From Croceivirga lutea (GTDB lineage Bacteria; Bacteroidota; Bacteroidia; Flavobacteriales; Flavobacteriaceae), in assembly GCF_014235875.1 (NCBI RefSeq), contig NZ_JACJUK010000001.1, positions 558,001 through 622,000 of the forward strand: a stretch of 64,000 bases of DNA, given 5' to 3'. The notes under the pieces are model-generated. The model did no database searches. It had not been told where the DNA came from and was given only the letters and a program-made list of their open reading frames with translations. This document shows positions 59,972 through 64,000 of the stretch, in pieces. Position 1 is the first letter of the stretch, and every line of letters begins with the position of its first letter. The translations under genes were made by a program, and so were the position numbers.

Positions 59972-62089
59972 CTATAAAACATTTGTATAAGATTTTACTA
60001 GCCGAATAAATTCAGCTTTATACCCATTTATATCCTGCTGTAAGCCATTTTCTGCTAATTTTAAAATGTCTTCAATATTTGAATTATTTAAATATTGAGA
60101 TTTTCTTAAATGTAATCCGAACAAAGCAACAGAAGCTGCAAAAGAACCATCGGCTGATATGGTTGTATTTTGGTTGGCAACAACACTTTCAATTTCGATA
60201 CTCTTATTTCCATTTGGTTTTTTATATCTAAATTTTACCGTAAGTAATTCATTTGTAGCAATTCCTTCATTTTTAACAGTGTATTTAAGGCTATTAATAT
60301 CTTTTAAATAAGGGCTTGATACGCCAACGGGAATTACTTCATAAAGGGCAGTAACCGTGTGACCGCTACCTAATTCACCAGCATCAACCGTGTCATCAAT
60401 GAAATCTTCATCATTCAATATTCTATTTTCATAACCAATTAGACGATAAGCTTGAACCACTGAAGGATTAAATTCTACTTGGATTTTTACATCTTTTGCA
60501 ATAGTGTAAAGTGTTCCACCAAACTCTTTTCCAAATACTTTTTGCGCCTCTTGCATGGTGTCTATGTAAGAGTGGTTTCCATTTCCCTTGTCTGCAAGTT
60601 TTTCAAGTTTAGAATCTTTATAATTTCCCATACCAAATCCTAAAACTGACAAGAAAACTCCACTTTTTCTTTTTTCCTCTATGAGTTCAACCATTGCCTT
60701 ATCGCTAGACGCACCAACGTTAAAATCTCCATCAGTAGCAAGTATTACTCTGTTATTACCATTTTTAATGTAATTTTTTTGTGCTAATTGATATGCCAAC
60801 TTAATACCGGCGCCACCAGCTGTTGAACCGCCAGCTTTCAAATTGTCTAAGGCTGCAAGAATCTGCTCTTTATTAGTTCCGTTAGTTGGTGATAGAACTT
60901 CACCTGCCGCACCTGCATAAACCACTATTGAAACCTTATCTTTTTCTCGAAGTTGATTTACCAATAATTTAAATGCAGATTTTAATAATGGAAGTTTATT
61001 TGCACTACTCATAGAACCAGAAACATCTATCAAAAATGTTAGATTGGAGGCTGGCAAGTCTGTATTTTCATAGGTTTTACCTTGCAAACCAATTCGAACT
61101 AGTTGAGTAGCTGAATTCCAAGGGGTTTGAACGACTTCAGTGTTTATAGAAAAAGGATGTTTCGCTGGTTGAGGATATTGGTAATCAAAATAATTAATCA
61201 TTTCTTCAATTTTCACAGCATCTACAGGAACTTGCTGTCCATTATTAATCATTCGTCTTATGTTGCTATAAGCTGCCTTATCCACATCAATAGAAAAAGT
61301 AGATAATGGACTAAGTTGAACTCTTTCAAATTTATTCTCGGTTATTTGCGCATACTGCTCGTCTTTTTGTATTTGATAATTACCAGATTTAGTTGAGATT
61401 ACTACACAACCATTTTTAGCTGAAACACCAAATAGCTTTCTAGCCTTAGCCGGTTTGTATATGTTAATTTTTTCGATAGTTTCTGGTTTCAAATTAGCCA
61501 CTACTGTATTATTAATGGTATGGATAGGCGTACCATCTACTATATACAACGGTTGTGATGAGCCGTTTATAGAGTTAACGCCTCTAATTGTAATATTTGT
61601 GGAAGCTCCAACCTGACCATTAGCGCCTGTAATTTGTATACCAGCAGCTTTACCTTGTAAAGCATGGGTAATTGAATTATGGTACTGTTTACGTTTATTT
61701 CTTGCCAATTGCGCTTTGGTAGGAGTGCCTACAGTTGTTACTGAAGCTGTTAACGCTTTAACCGTTTTAGTTGCATAACCAGTTACAACAACTTCATCTA
61801 AGGCTTCAGAGCTTACTGTAAGAACAACGTCTATTACTTTTGAATCATTAATTCTAATTTTTTCGGACTCATATCCCAAATATGTAAATACTAGAGTCTG
61901 TCCTTTTTTGGACTGAATATTATATTGGCCATCAAAGTTTGTTTGCGTACCATTTGTGGTGCCCTCAACTACAACACTTACCCCAGGTAAAGGCCCACTA
62001 GAATCAGTTACCGTTCCAGAAATTGTAACCGTTTGTGCTTGTAAATGAATAAATAATAGTAAAAAGAAAAAAGAAAATAGACTTTTCAT
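59972..62089 (-). CDS. CarboxypepD_reg, TonB-type plug and VWA (YfbK-like) fusion
   Basis: A 705-residue secreted protein. Signal (ends near LQAQ); CarboxypepD_reg domain about 22-95 ('ISGTVTDSSGPLPGVSVVVEGTTNGTQTNFDGQYNI'); plug about 100-230 ('ITHALQGKAAGIQITGANGQVGASTNITIRGVNSINGSSQPLYIVDG', 'PETIEKINIYKPAKARKLFGVSAKNGCVVISTKSG'); then a YfbK-type region with 'SPLSTFSIDVDKAAYSNIRRMINNGQQVPVDAVKIEEMINYFDY', a VWA domain with MIDAS FLIDVSGSMS, and a DUF3520-like C-terminal part ('FAASVALFGLHLRKSQYLNNSNIEDILKLAENGL'). No barrel. YfbK-like proteins have no firmly known role. The plug fusion suggests anchoring to, or partnering with, an outer-membrane system. Confidence 0.9.
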   Translation of the reverse strand: MKSLFSFFFLLLFIHLQAQTVTISGTVTDSSGPLPGVSVVVEGTTNGTQTNFDGQYNIQSKKGQTLVFTYLGYESEKIRINDSKVIDVVLTVSSEALDEVVVTGYATKTVKALTASVTTVGTPTKAQLARNKRKQYHNSITHALQGKAAGIQITGANGQVGASTNITIRGVNSINGSSQPLYIVDGTPIHTINNTVVANLKPETIEKINIYKPAKARKLFGVSAKNGCVVISTKSGNYQIQKDEQYAQITENKFERVQLSPLSTFSIDVDKAAYSNIRRMINNGQQVPVDAVKIEEMINYFDYQYPQPAKHPFSINTEVVQTPWNSATQLVRIGLQGKTYENTDLPASNLTFLIDVSGSMSSANKLPLLKSAFKLLVNQLREKDKVSIVVYAGAAGEVLSPTNGTNKEQILAALDNLKAGGSTAGGAGIKLAYQLAQKNYIKNGNNRVILATDGDFNVGASSDKAMVELIEEKRKSGVFLSVLGFGMGNYKDSKLEKLADKGNGNHSYIDTMQEAQKVFGKEFGGTLYTIAKDVKIQVEFNPSVVQAYRLIGYENRILNDEDFIDDTVDAGELGSGHTVTALYEVIPVGVSSPYLKDINSLKYTVKNEGIATNELLTVKFRYKKPNGNKSIEIESVVANQNTTISADGSFAASVALFGLHLRKSQYLNNSNIEDILKLAENGLQQDINGYKAEFIRLVKSYTNVL

Positions 62090-62193
62090 AACAGTTGATT
62101 TTTAGGTTATTTTCAAACCTAATTATCAATACTGCGTACTAAAAATGTTAATGAGTTATCTAATAAATGTAATTAGGGAAATGCCAATATGAA

Positions 62194-63243
62194 TTAGTTT
62201 TTAATTAAGCTAGCCATTGTTTTATGCCTATCTACCTTACCAGAATCGGTTAGTATAAATTTAGGAGTAGTTAGAATAGTTTTGGGTTTTTCGAACCGTT
62301 TTAGCTTAGCGTTTATTGCCAGTTTCTTTTGAATTTCTTGTACACTTAACTTGCTTTCAATTACCAAAACCAATTTCTCACCTAACTGTTCATCTGGTGT
62401 ACCGTATACAAAATAACGTTCCTTAAAGCTCTTTGCTAGCTTAGCCTCGATAATTTCTGGAATCAATTTTATACCTCCAGAATTTATAATATTGTCATAC
62501 CTACCTAACCACTTAAATCTTTTTCTGTCGATAAGCTCTACCATATCATTGGTAACTATTTTATCGTCCGCTATTTGTGGTGCATCAATAACTAAACAGT
62601 CACGTTCATCTAGAAAAATGTCAACATGTGGTAAGGCTTCAAAATAATCAACTTGTATTGGTTTAATGGCAATGTGGGTTATGGTTTCTGTCATACCATA
62701 GGTTTCAAAACAACGGGTGGGAGCATCTAGTAACTGCTCCTTTAAATTATTGGGGAGTGGTGCACCTCCTATGATTAGTATTTTTAGCTTTTTTAATTCT
62801 GCTAGTGAATTTTGAATTTGCATAGGCACCATAGCGCAAAAATCATAGGTACGCTCCACATTTTTCAGGGGATAAACATTAGGTGCCACATAATCTAACG
62901 CTAAACCTATTACTAAAGCCCGCACTATCATCATTTTACCGGCAATAAATTCAGCAGGTAAACAAAGGAGCGCCGTATGGCCTTCTTTTAAATCAAAAAA
63001 AGAAGCTGTTGCCATGGCAGAATTCACCATTTGGGCCTTTTTTAATATAATTTTTTTTGGGGTGCCTGTAGAGCCCGATGTAAAAACGCTTAGGGTAGAA
63101 CTCTCTGATAAAAAATCTAAAATAAACTTACCTATACTTTTTTCAAAAGCTTGGTCTTTTAAACTTAAATCAGTCGCATGAGCTATTAATTCCTTTTTAG
63201 AATAGGATTGACCGTTTAGTTTAAATTTCGGATGAATCAGCAT
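62194..63243 (-). CDS. menE: o-succinylbenzoate-CoA ligase-like AMP-binding enzyme
   Basis: A 349-residue ANL-superfamily adenylating enzyme, of the short form typical of Bacteroidota MenE. P-loop-like motif 'FTSGSTGTPKKIILKK', 'ETYGMTETITHIAIK' (adenine/acyl pocket), 'KWLGRYDNIINSGGIKLIPEIIE' (hinge Asp and A8 motif), and the catalytic Lys near the C-terminus in 'DSGKVDRHK'. It makes o-succinylbenzoyl-CoA in menaquinone synthesis. It overlaps the CPBP gene by 23 bp; no other men gene is visible in the window, so another acyl substrate is not excluded. Confidence 0.82.
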   Translation of the reverse strand: MLIHPKFKLNGQSYSKKELIAHATDLSLKDQAFEKSIGKFILDFLSESSTLSVFTSGSTGTPKKIILKKAQMVNSAMATASFFDLKEGHTALLCLPAEFIAGKMMIVRALVIGLALDYVAPNVYPLKNVERTYDFCAMVPMQIQNSLAELKKLKILIIGGAPLPNNLKEQLLDAPTRCFETYGMTETITHIAIKPIQVDYFEALPHVDIFLDERDCLVIDAPQIADDKIVTNDMVELIDRKRFKWLGRYDNIINSGGIKLIPEIIEAKLAKSFKERYFVYGTPDEQLGEKLVLVIESKLSVQEIQKKLAINAKLKRFEKPKTILTTPKFILTDSGKVDRHKTMASLIKN

Positions 63244-64000
63244 CTTGCAAAGCTAAAAACTCTGCTTCGGTTTTAACGCTACCAAAAAGTTTTTCTTTCC
63301 AATTAGACCATTTGTATTTTTTGGCCATTATAAAAAGTAAAATAGGATAAATTACTAATACCGGAACTAAAACGTCCCAACCTAAAACGGGTTCAGAAAT
63401 ATCTTTGTAGATAGAATGTGTTTGAAAAGCTGTCCAGTCTGCAGTTACTAAAATGGCAGTAAAAAAGTTATTTGCAGCATGAAAACCTATGGGTAACTCT
63501 AAACCTTCGTCCATCAAAGTAAGAATACCTAGAAAAAAACCAGTACCAATATAATAGACCAAGATACCATAACCCAGTTTTTCTACTTCTGGATTAAATA
63601 AATGTAATAAACCAAACAAACTTGATGAAATCACTAAAGGTACCCACCTATTTTTAACAGCTACACCAATGCCCTGCATAAGATAGCCTCGTGTAAAATA
63701 TTCTTCAAAACTGGTCTGAATTGGCAACAATAAAATTGACAGGCCTAATAATACCAAAAAAGGCATGAGTTTAAATTGATATTCATAATTTTCTGGTGTA
63801 AGAAACACATCTGCAATGGCAATAGAAGAAGAAATTACACCCCATAAAATAAAGGCAAACCATATTCTTCCAAAATCAACCTTCTTTCTAGAAGTAGTAA
63901 AGTTTTTAAACGATAGTTTATGCAGGTATTTGACCACAACATACAATGCAACCATTGCAGCTAAAAAGGTCAACATAATTAAGAAGAAAAAATAATTTAG
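63221..64000 (-). CDS. CPBP family intramembrane metalloprotease (5' partial)
   Basis: The frame is open to the right edge: beyond the ATG at 63976 it continues as LNYFFFLI before the window ends, so the true start lies outside. At least 259 residues are visible with about 7 hydrophobic segments. CPBP motifs: 'SFEEYFTRGYLMQG' (Glu-Glu-x3-Arg), 'SLFGLLHLFNPE' (His) and 'GFHAANNFF' (His, Asn), so it appears active. It overlaps menE by 23 bp and is presumably co-transcribed with it. Its substrate is unknown. Confidence 0.82.
   Translation of the reverse strand, partial: LNYFFFLIMLTFLAAMVALYVVVKYLHKLSFKNFTTSRKKVDFGRIWFAFILWGVISSSIAIADVFLTPENYEYQFKLMPFLVLLGLSILLLPIQTSFEEYFTRGYLMQGIGVAVKNRWVPLVISSSLFGLLHLFNPEVEKLGYGILVYYIGTGFFLGILTLMDEGLELPIGFHAANNFFTAILVTADWTAFQTHSIYKDISEPVLGWDVLVPVLVIYPILLFIMAKKYKWSNWKEKLFGSVKTEAEFLALQDADSSEI

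Noticed and set aside
1-64000. tRNA, rRNA, riboswitch, insertion sequence, prophage, attachment site or defence island
   Set aside because: Read through the intergenic spaces and gene list without finding any cloverleaf-like sequence, transposase, integrase, phage or defence-family protein; a tRNA or Rfam scan would settle the RNA part.

Overview
The window is one stretch of low-GC chromosome from a member of the Flavobacteriia (Bacteroidota), most likely a marine Flavobacteriaceae. The evidence is the gene families (CAL67264-family membrane protein, DUF4834, BatA-type VWA protein, CarboxypepD_reg/TonB-plug proteins, YfhO, DUF5117/DUF4953-type zinc protease), Bacteroidota promoters (TTG, 18-20 bp, TAnnTTTG) and the near absence of Shine-Dalgarno sequences. 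I cannot name the genus. I saw no rRNA, tRNA, CRISPR array, insertion sequence or prophage. It reads as core and strain-variable chromosome, not a mobile island.

Layout. 1-1.7 kb: end of a LolD-like ABC ATPase, a CPBP protease and a TIGR02757 protein in tight overlap. 1.7-6.5 kb (minus): imelysin-like/di-haem cytochrome c peroxidase lipoprotein, PhoX-like lipoprotein, Tat-signal Gfo/Idh/MocA oxidoreductase. 6.6-15.3 kb (plus): a long co-directional run with S10 carboxypeptidase, an unknown secreted protein, a CAT-fold acyltransferase, SGNH hydrolase, GT2, BatA-like protein, a dihydroorotase-like pseudoenzyme, a Tic20-like membrane protein and an alpha/beta hydrolase. 15.3-24.5 kb: MBL hydrolase, a 491-aa protein of unknown function, Bcp, a cysteine-free endonuclease III, an unannotated 46-aa ORF, an ECF sigma factor, UvrA, and a secreted Arg/Ser/Thr/Asn-rich protein behind a sigma-54-like promoter. 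24.6-30.0 kb (minus): a glycan operon (DUF4834, YfhO, GT4, flippase).

30.1-36.9 kb: an outer-membrane beta-barrel, then a probable sulfonolipid (capnine) locus consisting of a GNAT-like protein, an alpha-oxoamine synthase and a cysteine-synthase-fold enzyme, then oligopeptidase B. 37-44.3 kb: YbaB, thioredoxin-like protein, OmpA protein with six degenerate repeats, threonine aldolase, large zinc protease, and prfB with its programmed +1 frameshift. 44.5-55.0 kb: TonB-dependent receptor, DUF2167, fumarase, coiled-coil protein, EttA, acyl-CoA carboxylase beta subunit. 55.0-62.1 kb (minus): secreted CarboxypepD_reg proteins, two of which carry a TonB-type plug without a beta-barrel (one fused to TPR repeats, one to a VWA domain), plus an M24 peptidase and a decayed paralogue. 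62.2-64 kb: MenE and a CPBP protease cut by the window edge.

Most worth following: the sulfonolipid locus; the barrel-less plug proteins and the remnant beside them; the sigma-54-like promoter; the imelysin-like/peroxidase plus PhoX pair. All functional assignments are from reading motifs, without database searches.
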